Shown in pieces: positions 1 through 14,500 of a DNA stretch of 64,000 bases. Origin of the DNA: Phoronis australis (taxonomy: Eukaryota; Phoronida; Phoronidae). The position numbers and the translations under genes are program-made. The DNA is taken from contig NMRA01000345.1 in the NCBI GenBank assembly GCA_002633005.1, positions 3,073 to 67,072 of the forward strand, read 5' to 3'. The notes below the pieces were generated by a model, which saw nothing but the letters and a program-made list of their open reading frames with translations, was not told where the DNA came from and ran no database searches. Numbering within the stretch: the stretch's first letter is position 1; the number at the start of each line of letters is the position of its first letter.

Positions 1-129
1 GGGGTTTTTCAGAGCAGGATTTGATGAAGCTGTTTTCAAGATTTCCCATAAAGAGGTTAGCAAAGGTAGGAGCAACTTTGAAGAAATTTTTGTCGTCTTT
101 TTAAAATTCTTTCCTTGTCATCATTTCAG

Positions 130-3100
130 AGGAGACCTTGCATATTTTGATGGACTCAGTGAAACAATCATCAGCGTTGGACTTGTGAAACCCAAACCAG
201 GTAACACAGTATACGTGTGTTAGAATTGTGTGTAAAAACAAACCAGGTATTAGATACACTGTATCCACTCAGGTATAAATTGATTGGCTTGTCATTGAGG
301 AGCTTCAAAAAGGGGAGTGACCTTGTACCCTGGTAGGCTTATGTCAGACTTTCGTGAATAAGTCCATGTGCTTGATTTGTGTATTAGCCCATAAGCGGCC
401 AGCACACTTTCGATGTTAGTGTTGGGTTCTGTTTTTAAGGCACACTTAACGACAAGGTAAAAGTTAAAAGGTGATTTGACATGGACTTATAGGTGGGCTT
501 ATACCCAAGTTGGTAGGTACCCCAAAAGTGTGAGGATGGGCTTACAGCAGTACAGGTGTGTGGGTGGGTGGGTGCGTGCGTGCGTGCATGCATGCATGTG
601 CGTATGTGTAGACAGGGAAATTGAATAAATTCTCAAAACGTAACATGTTTAACAAATTACATAACTGATTGATTTCTTGAGTTTCAGTAAGGATTATAGT
701 CTTCATAACATTTAGATTTTGCATCCTTGTGAGCTGGGCAAATTTATCAAAATTTTCTGCTTGCAGGTATATTTCAACCACACATACAGTACTTACTCTG
801 CCTGGCTACCCCTGTGGATATAGTGTTGTTAGGAGTAAGCTTTGCCGTGCCCAAAGGTAAGTATTGTCAAAACAGCAATAGATAGTTTACCTACACACAC
901 TTATGTTTCAGAATTTTTTTGTGTTTCTTGACATCAACAAGAAAGTTTTTCTGTTGCTCAAAGTCTTCAAACAAGGTGAAATGTGGGCGTTTTTGTAAAA
1001 AAAACGGAACTACACTCTTTCAAAGTCCCAAAAACGTGCAACTTGAGACTTTAAGATAAAACAAGTTGATGGTGGGGTTTATACACAGAAAATGTCTTGT
1101 GAGCACCACCCTGTAAATAATATAATCATGGTAAGTATCGAATATTGCCGTATTTCAGAATTTTCTCATTTAACAAGTGCACAATCAAAGTAAGACAAGA
1201 CTCACCATTGAAGTACGTTGCTTCTGTGTCTTACTGTTTGTGAGCCTGGGATGTGCTGTGCTGTCTTATTTTAAGTGCTTTCGATATATTGTGAATGCTA
1301 CAGTCTGGAAATTGGATTTGCATCGGAGCATAAGAACGTACAGTGCTCGGTGAAGTAATCGCTGAAAATGATCTGAAATTCCCCTGAGATAAAGCAGATT
1401 CACTTTCATAGTATTCATTCGTCATGACTTGGAATAGCATGGAATTTACCAGAATCATAGTGAGGTGGAAACGCCGTTCTACGGTACAGATTTTGCCCAT
1501 GCAATTGATGAGTCACTCCCCGTTGTTTTTGTTGTAAACGGTATTAGTCGTGGTGAGGGGGAAACAGAATTGTGTGAGATTACTTGTTGCATCTATAGTG
1601 ATTTTGAAAAAATTTTGCGTGACAAAATTCGTCTGGCCTCGGAGAAGTTATCTGGAAAGCCGACACAGAAAACAAATAAAAAGTAATACTGTCTGAATCG
1701 CTTGGAAATTAGCCAGATATTTTTTGCTTCCCAGTTTCTCCGATTTTTGTCTAGAAGAAAAGTAGTCGACTTTTTTTTGAAACCACTGTACTGTGGTCTT
1801 TAATAGTGGCCAGTGATCCTCAGTCACCCCGTATACGCCCATCATGCCTTCACCATTGTGACAGGTGTTGATTTTGCAGACGCATACGAAGGCGTGGGCG
1901 AGATGCACCTGTTGCCGGAGCCCCTGTTCTCCATCCCGACGGACAACGCCTATATGTTGAACATCAGCGGTGATGACAACGGCAGGATATTCATGGCCAG
2001 TAAAGATGGCTGTCTCTACGAGCTGGTTTATCAGGTACATTACCCGCCCGAGATCACCAAATGTTAATGGAGAACTGATTTGATAAATAATTAGCCATAC
2101 ACACATCACCATGCTCGAAATGGGAATTATGCCAAATTGGTCAGTTTTCTAGTCGGAATGTTAGTAACATGGTGGTCTCTGGTCCATGTCTCATAATTCC
2201 TCATCTGGAGCACTGTGTCAGTTCTTTTCAATGTAAAATCATAGAATTCCAGTCTTGGAAAAAGGACATTTGTCTGATTAGAGAGCTATTGATATCTCGG
2301 CTAACACGAAGTCAGAGCGATTTTCTACTGTCATGACAAAATTTGCAATTTTGACAAAGGCTATGGTGATGAGTAATCCAGAGAAGAAAATGTTGAAATT
2401 TGTCTTAGTTCGGGGCTTCTGATATCTGAAGTGGCTTCTCAGATTCAATTGAAACTATAATTAGACTTTCCATAAGTACTTTAACATCAAAGTCAAATAA
2501 GATTTAACCTTTTTATTTCAGGCAGAGGATGGGTGGTTTAGTCGAAGATGTCGAAAAATCAACCACTCTACCAGTGCACTTTCGCTGTTCATACCATCAT
2601 TTCTTAATTTCTCTTTTGCTGATGATGGTAAGTGTCTACCCGGTACTCACTTAAGGTAGCAATATGTGCTGCAATAGAATACAGTTACGGACAAAAGTAA
2701 TGCCAGGGATTTTTGAAGGAGGCCCTGACATTCATTTTACTGTACCAAAAAGAGAGCCCACGGAGTCTTTTTGGTGGGCATGAAGTTTGTAGGGCTGCGT
2801 ACAGCACAATCAATGCGCGCACCCAGCCTTTAATATGGGGGCTCGAATTTCTGACGGTGTGGACCTTTTGCTGACAAAAAAGCGGGAGGACTAAAAAAAC
2901 GGGGTACCACCTTCAGAACTTTAAACTGTGTGTCTGCGCCATTTTAGTGGACTTTTGTCTCTTTCTCGGACTTTTTGTTTTTCTGAAGCGGACCTTTTTG
3001 CCCACTTCGTCAAATGGGGGGGCTCAAATGNCCCCCCTGGGTGCACGCATGGATTAGCCATCTGTCTTTTTCAAGAAGAAAATTTCACTTTCTTGACAAT

Positions 3101-6100
3101 TTGACTGCTATAAAATAAGTCTGTTGACAAGTGGTCAAATTGAAATATTTCAACTGTTGTTTTTATGCAGCCACGTATGTATGTTCAGTTGCTCGGGTGT
3201 CTGCTCAGCATCTCGATAACCTCTGGTGGTCGGAACTTTATGTAATTTGGCACAATGGTAAAGGGCATCACTAGAACGGTTCATGCCACTTTTCAATCTG
3301 CCCCGCCCCCTGATTGACAGATGTCAACGAAACTTGACACAGAACTATGTGATTTTAATGCACCGAACGATTTGTTTTTGGAATAAGTTGAACCACTGCA
3401 GCATCATGACAAGGGGATTTTCAGTATAATGTCAGTGTGCCAGCACCATCCAATTTTCTGGCAGATTTGACGACTGCTGCACCTCCTAGTGGCCCTTAGA
3501 AACATATTGTTTTCTATGCATCTTAGTCGCGTGTTAACGCCCCAGCATTGCACTTGTTAATGGATGCAGCGTGTAGTTATGGTTTCAGCATTTAGGTTTC
3601 TTGTTTACAGATCCACTTGTTCAAATAAGCATAGACGATTCTCGCCACATTGTGTACACCCGATCAGAGAAGGGAACAATCCAAGTCTTCGACATGGCCG
3701 TCGATGGGAAAGGGATGAGTCGCATAGCGGCGGTGTCAGAGAGCACCACTGTACAGAATGCTGCGTTAGTTGCCAAGTGAGTGATGGTGTAATATGCCAC
3801 TGTTTGGGATCGTAAGAATTTTCTGTAGTCTATGAATATGTCTCCAGGTGCAGTATAACCCTGAATGACATGAGACATTGAGTGATACGTATATTATATT
3901 ATGAATACATGACAGAGTCGACAATGATAATTCATACTCTAATACTGAGACTCGTTTCCGGAGACTAGTCTGAGATTGGACCAGTCGGTAATTCTTCACA
4001 TATTTAGCACACAATGTGTGTAATATGTGAAATTTTGTCAAATGTCTCCAAAAAAATAAAGATTAAAAAAGCTTTAGTTCATTACTAGCATGGTTTCTAC
4101 TGTGAAGATGTCAACTTCCGTGAATTGTCCATTATTTGCAGTAGCGTAATAGCGTTTGAAAAATAGAAAACGGCGATTTTGGGAATTTTTATACGAAATG
4201 GAGAATTACAGAAACTGTATTGAGTGTTCAAGAACACATTTTACTCAATACCACCTGGCAGTGTTGTTCATTGTCTTAGTATCAAAAGTGATGTTATCCT
4301 GCGTTAAGTTATAGTCGCTCTCCCTCACTCCATGTGATCTGACTTATCCTTCAGTATCGGGTAATGTGTAGCATCTCATTATTGCCGATATTATCCTGGT
4401 GTATATCATCTAACTCAGTATCATGGTTGATCTTGTCCTGTATTACCACCAGATGGCGTGTATCTCTGAATCCTGTTCGGAATCCTCTTCTCATATTCAC
4501 CCTTTATGTTGTGCAGAACCATCGACCGGTCCAACTTCAAGCCCATCGTCCACATAGCCGCCATCACTAAACAAGAGTCTGTCAACATCCACCTGGTGGC
4601 AGTAACACATGCCGGTGAGGGAGTTTGAACTTTGTCTACAAACTTATACCTTGTCACTGTACTGTAAAGTCCCATATGAGACCTTGGAAATAGTGTGTTC
4701 TGTGTTCAGTTAAAAACTCCGCAAACTGGATTTTAACGTAAGTTGGGTCAGTCAAAACGTAAGCTCAAATAATGCCCATTCAATACAGCTCCAAATGTTT
4801 TCAAATTTAAGTGACTTTTAATGTTGATTTTTATTTTAATTTTGATTTGGTGGTGCACCACTACCTAAAATGGCCACATTAGTGTGTAACAGCTGACTCA
4901 TGCATTATGGGTAATCACTCTGTAATGAGGCATTCGTGGAAATCCAGCCCACTTTTTAATTTTATTAAAAAGATTAACACTGAAATAAGGCAAACACAAA
5001 CGGAGATGAAAGTTGACTAATGTTCGTATTTTAGTGGTATCTTCTGACTGACGAAACTCGCCCTGTGTTCTAAATTGGTAAATATATAGGAAAGAGCATC
5101 TTTAACAATGCAATAATTTTGAATATAAGGCCATGTCCTTTAGGGTTGTTCCAGCAAATCTGTATGGGATGGGGGGACGGGAGTTGAAATAAAAATTCAT
5201 GGGTGGTGATCTTCAGAAGAAAACTCAAATTATGGGTAGTCTTGTAAGAAGTAAAGCATTAGAACTCTGAGGTATTTCTTGACCTGTAAATTTCAACTGA
5301 TTGATATTTTCAGCCAATCACATCTCAAAAGAAATCAAAAACTCACCAAAAACTAACCCAAACATATCCGGAAACACAAAAACAAACCTATGTTGCCAGT
5401 GTACAGAGTGCAATATGTACACTATGCCATTACTCAAGTCAGGGGCAACTTGATTACAAGCAGATGTTGTACTGCAGTCATATTAGGATGAAATTTTCTG
5501 CAACACTAAACTAGTGTTAACACATAAAGAAAACTGATGAATTTTTAATAGAAAGTATGAGGAGTAAGATAGATAAATTCCAATATTCACTTGACATAGC
5601 AGTCTAAAAGCGTTTGTGGAGACAGTTTGAGATTCATAGATCCATGAAATTGAAAAAGTCTTATTGAAATTACAGAGACACACGGTGAATAGAGACACCT
5701 GGTGGCTGGCAAAAGTATTGCTCACAGGTGTCTTTGAAATGCAAGTTTCTGGTAACTGATATGAGTTGTGATTTCACATGGAATTTTTCTGCACCCACGA
5801 AAACTTTGTGTTCCGTCCGTCTGTCATTATCATTTTTTGTCCATCAATTATCTCAAGAACCGCTTGGCGGATCATGATGAAATTTGGTATAGAGGTACTT
5901 GGCAAGGATGCGCCTGCACCAGTCAATTTCTGGACGGATTTGGGCAAGCTTGGTACCCCATGTTGGCCGCTTTAGTTTCCGACAAGCCATTCTCTGTATG
6001 TTCTCTCAAAAACAGCTTCACTGATCATGATGAAATTCAAAATAGAAGTATATCGCAAGAATGAGCCGGCACCAGTCAATTTTTGGACGCTGGATTCAAC

Positions 6101-8579
6101 TACTGTGGCACCCTGTTAGTTTTTGACAAGACAGGTTCATTATCTCAAAAAGTGTTGGGCACAACTGGAAATTTGGCACAAACATAATATTATATAGCAG
6201 GGATGGATGCGTTGACAGAAGTCATTTTGGTTTTGATTCGACCACCCTCTTGACTACTATAGTTTTTGACAATATTGGACAAGACAACTAGTTCTTGTCT
6301 GTCAATCATCTAATTTCTTAACAGGTCATCCTGGAGGCAATTTGTTTGCAAGTGTTGGATTATATGTTTTAATTCCTATTAATTAAAAAATTATGGGTAA
6401 TGGGTTGGAGAAATAAATGAAAATATGGGTAGTGGTTACAAAATAAAAGTGCCTCCCCCCATACATTTTTTGCTGGAACAGCACTTAGTTTGTACACAAA
6501 TCTATACTGTTTATTTGGGTACAAAACTGCTAGTCTTTGTTTTTTGTGCTTTTTATCCACCAGCCATTACCACAATGGCTTACAGCCAAAGATGATTAAT
6601 AATTTTGGTTGGCTAAAACCACTTTAGGAAAAGTAAACTTTACAATTAAAACAAATATGTTACAGCATGTTTTGTCAAGTTAAGTCATCACCTTAGAGAG
6701 GAAATTGCGTATTTTTAGGAACACTTAAAATGTAATGATCCCTTGTGTAAGGCCTCAGTCTTATAGCTAAATTATAAGTTGTTACCTTATTTGAGGGCAT
6801 GGCCTTATGTATGGGATTGTATGATACACTGTGGATAATTAACAAATGAATTTATCTGATTTAAAGTATCAAGTTTGTCTAGAGTAGACTGTTGGGGTTT
6901 CTTGACTTTTTGTATGCTGCAAAGCCGCAAGTGCAGATTCAGACCTTGATGAGAGGGGGCAGATATAGGGTACACTTACGTCTATCTATTTATCCACGGC
7001 AGTAATGTGAAAGTAAACGAGTGGGGGACTGTGCCCAGATACATTAAGCAGTCCTAAATAGGCACCCAACTAAGTTCCCTACATCTTCTGCATAGAATGT
7101 TATCTTTTTCTATCATTTTGTCTTTATTGTGAGCTCCTCGTTGTCTAATGACATTTTCTAATAAATAACTAAATCTGGTCCCTTTTTTCAGTGAAAAATA
7201 GAGACTTAGTTCATAAAAAGATCCCTACTTATTTTAGGAAATATTGAGAGTTCACTCTCGATTTATATCATAACCAAAAACTGACTTAGTCAGCAAACTA
7301 AAACAGTGTAAGAAAAGGCAATCAGAGTTTTCGCTTGTCCATAGTTATGCAGATTTAGGAAACTTAGTTGAGTACCTATTTAGGACTGTTTCCTGCGACC
7401 AGCAGTTTTGTAGGTATTTGGATAAATACGCCGACTAGTCGATAATATCATCCATTACCTTACATTGAGAAATGCTTACCACGTTCAATTTCTAAACAGA
7501 ATGTGTCATGTGTGTCAGCGTGTGTTATCATTCACAGGTGTTCGCCTGTACTTCACGACCAACCCATTCAACACCAATGGTGGCCGACCGAACATGTTGA
7601 CACTGGTTCATGTACGCCTGCCACCAGGGTTCGCTACTACCACCTCACCACAACGACCGAATAAAGTACACATGGCACACTATCACAAAGGTAAGCTTTG
7701 TGTCTTGGCAAGCTTCCAGTCAGAATTGCGTGAAGATGTTCTCCGCCAATAACAAAAGCTGGTCTGAAGATGAAGAATCTTTAATTTGCTTAAAAAGGAA
7801 ATTTGTAGCAAACATTGGCAATTGACGCAACGTGGTGACCTTCAACTCAGTACCTTCATAATCAAGGTTATTCAAAGATGAATAATTAACTCCTCTGGGA
7901 TTTTCTTTAAAGATGTTGATCTTCAGTGTTGCATACATATGACATGTAGATGATAGGTTGCTTGAACTCAAATAAGTGAGACATGCGTATTAAGTTGGAT
8001 CTTTTCCTTGCTCAGGACAAGTCAGCATTCCAGGGGCCTCTTTCTCAAAGAGCATATAGCAAAAAGTTATAATAATTTTTCGTCTTTTGACTTTGACCTT
8101 TTGTCTGCTCACAAGCAGGCTATGGATTTCTGTCGTTTGGGTTCGAGTTGTAGAAAGATTTTTTGACTTTTAACCTTAGTCTGACTTTGTGAAACGGGCT
8201 AAGCCATTTTTAGTCAGTAGACTCTTTGAGAAAGAACCACTGTTTGCTTTAATTCGTGCTTTCGGTCTTTTAGATAAGTGCTATTTTGCCTTACATGGAT
8301 GAAATCTCGTGGTTATGTTTGATCCAACAAGTTTTACTTCACCTGCTTGGTTTTTAAAAGCAAATCACATTCAACACAATATTTAAACTGGAGTCAGGTG
8401 TCGGGACTAGCTTTTCCCTAACTTCTTGAATATACGTCAACTCCTTGAAAATTGCTTTGAGTCTTTTATTGTGTCCAGGTACCCTGTTAATGTCTGCCTC
8501 CCAGGCTAACGAGAGCGACCTCTTGTGGACCACTAGTCCTGACTCCTTCCCCTTCCAACAGAGCTTGATGGAGGTGTTT
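130..8579 (+). CDS. NUP155: NUP155 exons for the N-terminal beta-propeller
   Basis: Eight consecutive exons (130-200, 767-856, 1865-2034, 2522-2627, 3611-3776, 4517-4614, 7538-7690, 8479-8579) encode the propeller part. Each is bounded by AG and GT, and the phases join without a stop: 1, 1, 0, 1, 2, 1, 1, 0 at the 3' ends. Typical blade strings are visible: [15 protein letters not shown] in the third exon, [13 protein letters not shown] in the fifth, [10 protein letters not shown] in the sixth and [12 protein letters not shown] in the seventh. The intron from 4615 to 7537 is the longest here and is repeat-rich. The 129 bases before the first exon read as intron. Confidence 0.93.
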
Positions 8580-11500
8580 GTAAGTGACCAATTTTGATTT
8601 TAACATGCTTTACTTAACAGTGTTTTTTGCGCTCATTCCTTGTATACTAAGCAGCACAATGGGATCATTGCTTTCATCATGTCAAAAACGTTGTAGTGAA
8701 AATTTTTGGCTTGAATTTTCAATGATTTGCGAATAATGTTTTGCTGGTTTTCTTCCCAATTTTTGCGTCAATGTTAATAGCTTCTGAAAACTACGATAAC
8801 TGTAAATAGTTTGGGTTTGGGATTTGTGGGGAGACTGGTTCTTCGTTGTTATTGTTATTTGTTTTTTGGGCCTAGTCTACGACATTCTATGTAAAACTGA
8901 GTCACTGAGTGTAGTATTTGGTCATATTTCATGAATTGAAAGTACTTTCATCAATCAGTTCTTGTTTCAATGAACATACAGTACATAATTATGTTTATCA
9001 GAACATACATCAAATTGTTTATGCCATGAGTAAAGCATTTTACATGGGACATAATCTATGTTTAAGTTCTTCGTCATGAAAAATGGTAAGCATTTTGTAT
9101 GATTAATTACAGAACACTAACGCTATTGATGGTCACACCTGGGCCGTGGCCGAGGTTCCGACCGCGCCAACCAACTTTTACATCGATCCCAGTGACCTAC
9201 CGTTGGCACGTCGTGCTGATCCTCCGCAGGTGGTGACTCAGCACCTGGAACCCATCCGACGATTTGTACTACTCACTGCACAGGGGAGCCACCTGGTGTC
9301 CAAGCTTAGACCCGTCGACCAGCTGCGACAGTTGTTGCTAGAGAAGCAAGGTCCAGATCAGCCAGAGATTAAGGCCTACTTCACTCAGTTGTCCAGTGAT
9401 GAACAGGCCTGTGCCACATGTCTCATATTGGCTTGCTCCAAACTGGCNTTTTGAACAGGCAAAAGTTTCTGTCTTAAGAATATTTTGAACAGGCAAAAGT
9501 TTCTGTCTTAAGAATATTTTGAACAGGCAAAAGTTTCTGTCTTAAGAATATTTTGAACAGGCAAAAGTTTCTGTCTTAAGAATATTTTGAACAGGCAAAA
9601 GTTTCTGTCTTAAGAATATTTTGAACAGGCAAAAGTTTCTGTCTTGAGAATATTTTGAACAGGCAAAAGTTTCTGTCTTAAGAATATTTTGAACAGGCAA
9701 AAACTTCAACAGAAGGATAGTAGATTTTTTTGTACAGGCAAACGCTGATACCAAAGAATATTGTAGATTTTGTGAACAGGCAAAAGCTCCTTGACTACTA
9801 AATCTGGGCAAAGTACTAGCTGTACTTACCATGAACTGTACTGTTCAGTTTCAGTTGGTAACTCAATTCTGTGTCCACCGTTTTACACTCTTAACATTTG
9901 AATGTAAGGCTCCTTTTAAATGAGGTTATCAACCCCGTGGCCAGTTTCTTTGCATTCTTATTTCAGTCGTTTTTCCACAATATGGCCGCTGCATTCAGAT
10001 TGATTCTCGCCTCTTTAGGACTGTGTCACCTGTGTGAGTGTGTTGTTCCTTTTGTTTGTACAGTTTCGCAGCAGAGCTTTACCTCCCCGTCGCACAGTAC
10101 GTTTAATAACATGTCCGCCATCGGCTCACCTGTGCCACAGTTCAACTCAACGGCATTCCCCACACCTGCCCCAGGTAAAGTATCCAGAGAAACCTTGGGA
10201 TTCCTTACGTGAGGAAATCAAAATTCACTAGATGGCACTAGTGGTCGAAGCAATAGTTCTACGTGTAGTAATACACGCATCTAGGCAGTCACATGAGATC
10301 TTAATCATGCAAATGACCCTACACTTGTGAACAGCTTAATTCAGTCTGTTCAGGTGATAAAGGGAGGGGCCTTTCTTCAAACTTTGGAACCACCTTGTGA
10401 ATGGGAAGTTGTCATCGTGCAGCTTGTTAAATGTTTCAAATGTTTTAAAAGGTTCTAAAAAATAAATTATGTCCGCTGTGATGTTGAGTTTTGATTGATT
10501 TATTTAGCATTGATTGACATGAAAATGCAAACGACTAAAAAAATAGTGAGACAATACAACACAGCTTAAAACTGAGAGATTTCATGTACTTGATTGAATA
10601 CGCTGGGTCAACCGGCTGAAACATCTGATTGGTTCTCGATGATGACTTTCGGTTTATAGACCAATCAGATGTCTTAGCCAGCGGAACCAGCAACAACAAC
10701 GGGTGCAGTCGTGGAGACATACAAATCAGCATGCCAAATGAGACTAAGCAATGTGAACCAAAAAGTGCAATGTACAGATGACAACTGCATTGCCCATCAA
10801 GTTTGGACAGTGCTTGTTGGTATGTGTAATTTCCTCATATTGGTGGCTTCCTAGGCTTGCGTTGTTTGCCTACATTTCAGCGCCATATTGTCAATGTTTT
10901 GATGTATGGTTTTTAGTGCTTTTTTGATTTTGGTAGTTATGGCAATTAGACTAGTTTATTTATATGAGCATTGCTGCTCAGAAGTGGAAACTTAAGAGTT
11001 CTTGTTTCTCCATTCTGCTTTCTTTTAAATGTCAGCTTTGTGTCATTGCAGTTGAATAGACATGTAGGTTTTGCTGTCCCAGGGCGGCTCTGCATGTGCT
11101 ATGGTGTGACATCAAAACAATTGAAGAGTGCTGTACAGTGTGCTCTTTTGTATAATATTAATCCAGCATTGGTGATTGTTTACTAGTCGAATGGTGTTGG
11201 TGCAGTGTAGTGTGTAGTCCTGTAATGCTGCAGTGTAGTGTGTAGTGTACAGTTGTGTAATGATGCAGTGTAGTGTGTAGTGTACAGTTGTGTAATGGTG
11301 CAGTGTAGTGTGTAGTTGTGTACAGTTGTGTAATGATGCAGTGTAGTGTGTAGTGTACAGTTCTGTATTGATGCAGTGTAGTGTGTAGTATACAATTCTG
11401 TAATGATGCAAATTCTTGCCACGAACAGGCGCACAACCTCACCAGATGTCAACTCCCTACCCTGGCTATATACCACAGCAGCCTCAGCTACAGCCAGCTA

Positions 11501-14500
11501 CGGCTTTACATCACCAGTCCATGCAGCCATCGACTGTGGCCACAGATGTTGTCTACTCAGGCAAACACAATGGTCTTTGCAAGTACATGAGTCGCATTCT
11601 TGCGTAAGTGTCAGACTCTCTTTTTTGTTGTTTGTGTAATTGTCGTATCATTTCTCTTGAATCCAGGGCCTGTGATGTGATCTTTGTACTCGGAATTATT
11701 TTTAATTTTTCCTCTCTTATTTTATGTGACCTCAAAGTAAGTGCCAATTATTCTGTGCTTGACTATTTGATGGGCTACCGAGATGAGTAACTGGTCCACG
11801 TTCGCACTTAATGATCATTAGATTTGAGCAAAAACTTTGAGATTTCTGGTAGATACTCAAGGTTTCGAGTTCAGACTCGGTCTGATAGCTTTAATGTTGG
11901 GGTGACTAAGTGAAAACTGGGATTAGATGGTCGCCCATGTAAACCATCATATGCTCAAGTATAGGATAATAGACTCTTCTTCTTTTGAGTTTGCACAAAA
12001 AAGCGAAAAATAATAAATTTGAATTTGAGTACAAAGATTAGGAATCTGGCCCTGAAGTCAATAGTCGGAAATAAGCTTTAAGCAATACAATTTCAGGTTA
12101 TCAAACTTTTGAAATTTCCTGTGAGGACTTTGGGCGTGGTATTTTCCTAAACAAATTTAAACTTTGCTAGAACTTAATTTTAATTTTCACAATGCTTTTG
12201 GAAATTATTTTGTTGTGCAGGCATTTTTTAGCCATTTAGTTCCATTCAGAAGCAGCTGTGTTTGCCATTGACTTGGGGCTTTTCACAATTGTTTTACACT
12301 TGATAGATTTTGTCCATTGTTTTAGACCACTCTGGGACTACAAAGTGGCTGTAGATCTGCCTTACACAAACAGCAGAGGTCAGACACAGTTCATCAAGGT
12401 ACGTACCAACACAGAAAGCAAGACGCTCAAAAGCAGGAATTTGCAGACAGATAACATGGAGAAACAGATAACTTTTGTCTTAATTCAAAAATCATTCAAT
12501 AAAATGCACTCTTTTGACAGTTAAGGGGAGTGTATACACTGGTCATATCACCAGGTTCCTATCGAAAATAAGTATAAAAGGGGTTTTAACTAGTTAGAAA
12601 TGACTCTAAAAGTGACAGAAACGTACTTCATTTTGTTTTAAATATCGTATTTTTTGATTTTCAAAAAATCCAATTTTACCTTAAATTTTTTTTCAAAAGG
12701 CACAGGGATTATCATCAATTGTTTCCTTAATATGCAATATTCTACTTAAAATATCTATACCAAATGTATGTACAAAATCATTACGTTCTTGATTTTGTGT
12801 TATTTTTTCGTGTGAGTTGTGGCAAGTACGCCACTTTCTGTCGTTTGGTCACTTTCTGTCTAATAACTGAAAATCTGGTCCATGTATCAAAAATCCTGGC
12901 ACGCGATTTTACTTCAGTTCTAGAGGATTTCAAATTTGCATATTTCGTCACTACCCCGAAAACACAAGCCGAGAAAACCGACTTTGAAGTTAAGTGGGCA
13001 TCGATTGCCACTTGAGGTCAAAATTCGTTCAGAATGCGCGATCATTATGTTCCAATTTTTTGTTGATGTACTAGAAATAAAGCTGATATTTACTTCATGT
13101 TTAGAAAATGTGACATACGTGTTTGTTTACAGCGTAATTTTAATCATTTTTGCGAACTTGTGAAGCATAACAGATGACCAAAACAAATATGGCTGTCGTG
13201 TGGGCGGAGCTTAGCGTTGTTCTATTGTCTGCTGTTCAAAATGCAATATTATTCAGTAGAACAGAATGTTGTTTGTGAGAAGAGAATGATGGTCAGTGAA
13301 GACCCTGAAATTTGCGAGGAAGCAGGACTGGCTACCCTGCCTTAAATAAAAGGCTAAAATAAGAAACATAAATTTGTGACAAATGTTTTATTAGAGGAAC
13401 TTTTTTGTTTAGTGTGGGGTTTATTGATTAAAAACAGACCGTTTACCTTTAGTGAACAAATATTTAGTGTTGTTCATTTATTGATCCCAATTCCTCAGTG
13501 TTTGAACAAATAGTCAGTGTAGTTGTTCATTTGTTGGTCCCAATTCCTCAGTGTTTGAACAAAAAGTCAGTGTTGTTCATTTGTTGGTTCCAATTCCTCA
13601 GTGTTGTTCCTCTGTTGGTTCCAGATGACAAGCCGACTGACTGGTGATGAGTTGAGTTTGTTCCACGATCAGCTGACCAGCCTTCATGACTGGATGAAGG
13701 TCAACTCACAGTTCGCATCACCACTCATGACTGCCGGGTAGGTGTACAATAAAATTGTGTTCACATGGTATCTGGACAGACTGCAGATAGGCGGTCTGGT
13801 GCACTGTCTAAAGATATTCATAATCGAAAGCTCGGAAATTGCCTTGTCAGCTGGCTTATGATCTGACCTCAAGCCTGCAAGCAAGTGAAGAGTTTATTCC
13901 AATGGACCAGGTGTAATTTGTGGACACACATGAGTGCAGGGCTCGATTTGGCAGCCTGCAGCTCGCCAATGCAACGTCAGATTTTGTTTGGCGACTGGGT
14001 AAAAGTCCCAAGTTGCCACGAAGTCCCCGGATCTTTGCGAGTTGCAACCACATCAGGAGAAAGAATTCAATTGTAATTTGCTTCGAAATTTGTGGTGTCT
14101 TCCAAAAATTAAAATTTAATTGAAAAATTCAAATGCAATACGTTTGGTTTTTAATAACTATTGTTCTATTTGTTTCGTTAAATCAATACTTCTGCCACCC
14201 TCAGCACATATCCAAGTGCACATGCTCAAACAACAGCATGAATTTAACAGGCAGGAGTCAGAGTCAGATCTGGTCAACAAAACTGGCGGGGTCCAACATA
14301 ATCTTAACGCCCACCCAAGCAACGCAAATGCATGCGTCCACACAGTTTGAACTGTTGTTTCTCTGGTGCCAGTTTTGGGCTTCTGGTTGCCGATACTTAA
14401 AAACAAGATCTCAAAGTCTGTAGGATATCCATATTCAATGCCCGTGTTTGTCTGTGTGTAGATTTGGGCAGAGAACGGTATCACGACACGATCCTGGTGG

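Noticed and set aside
9449-9720. CRISPR-like direct repeats
   Set aside because: The 34-base units are contiguous with no spacers, and the setting is an animal intron.
11112-11476. Overlapping minus-strand ORFs rich in Tyr, Thr and His
   Set aside because: They are translations of the GTAGTGTG minisatellite in three frames, with no start context or homology.
14204-14272. Exon-like stretch between CTCAG and GTCAAC with a Gln-rich translation
   Set aside because: Its phase does not fit the NUP155 exons on either side, while 13737 joins directly and in frame to 14462.
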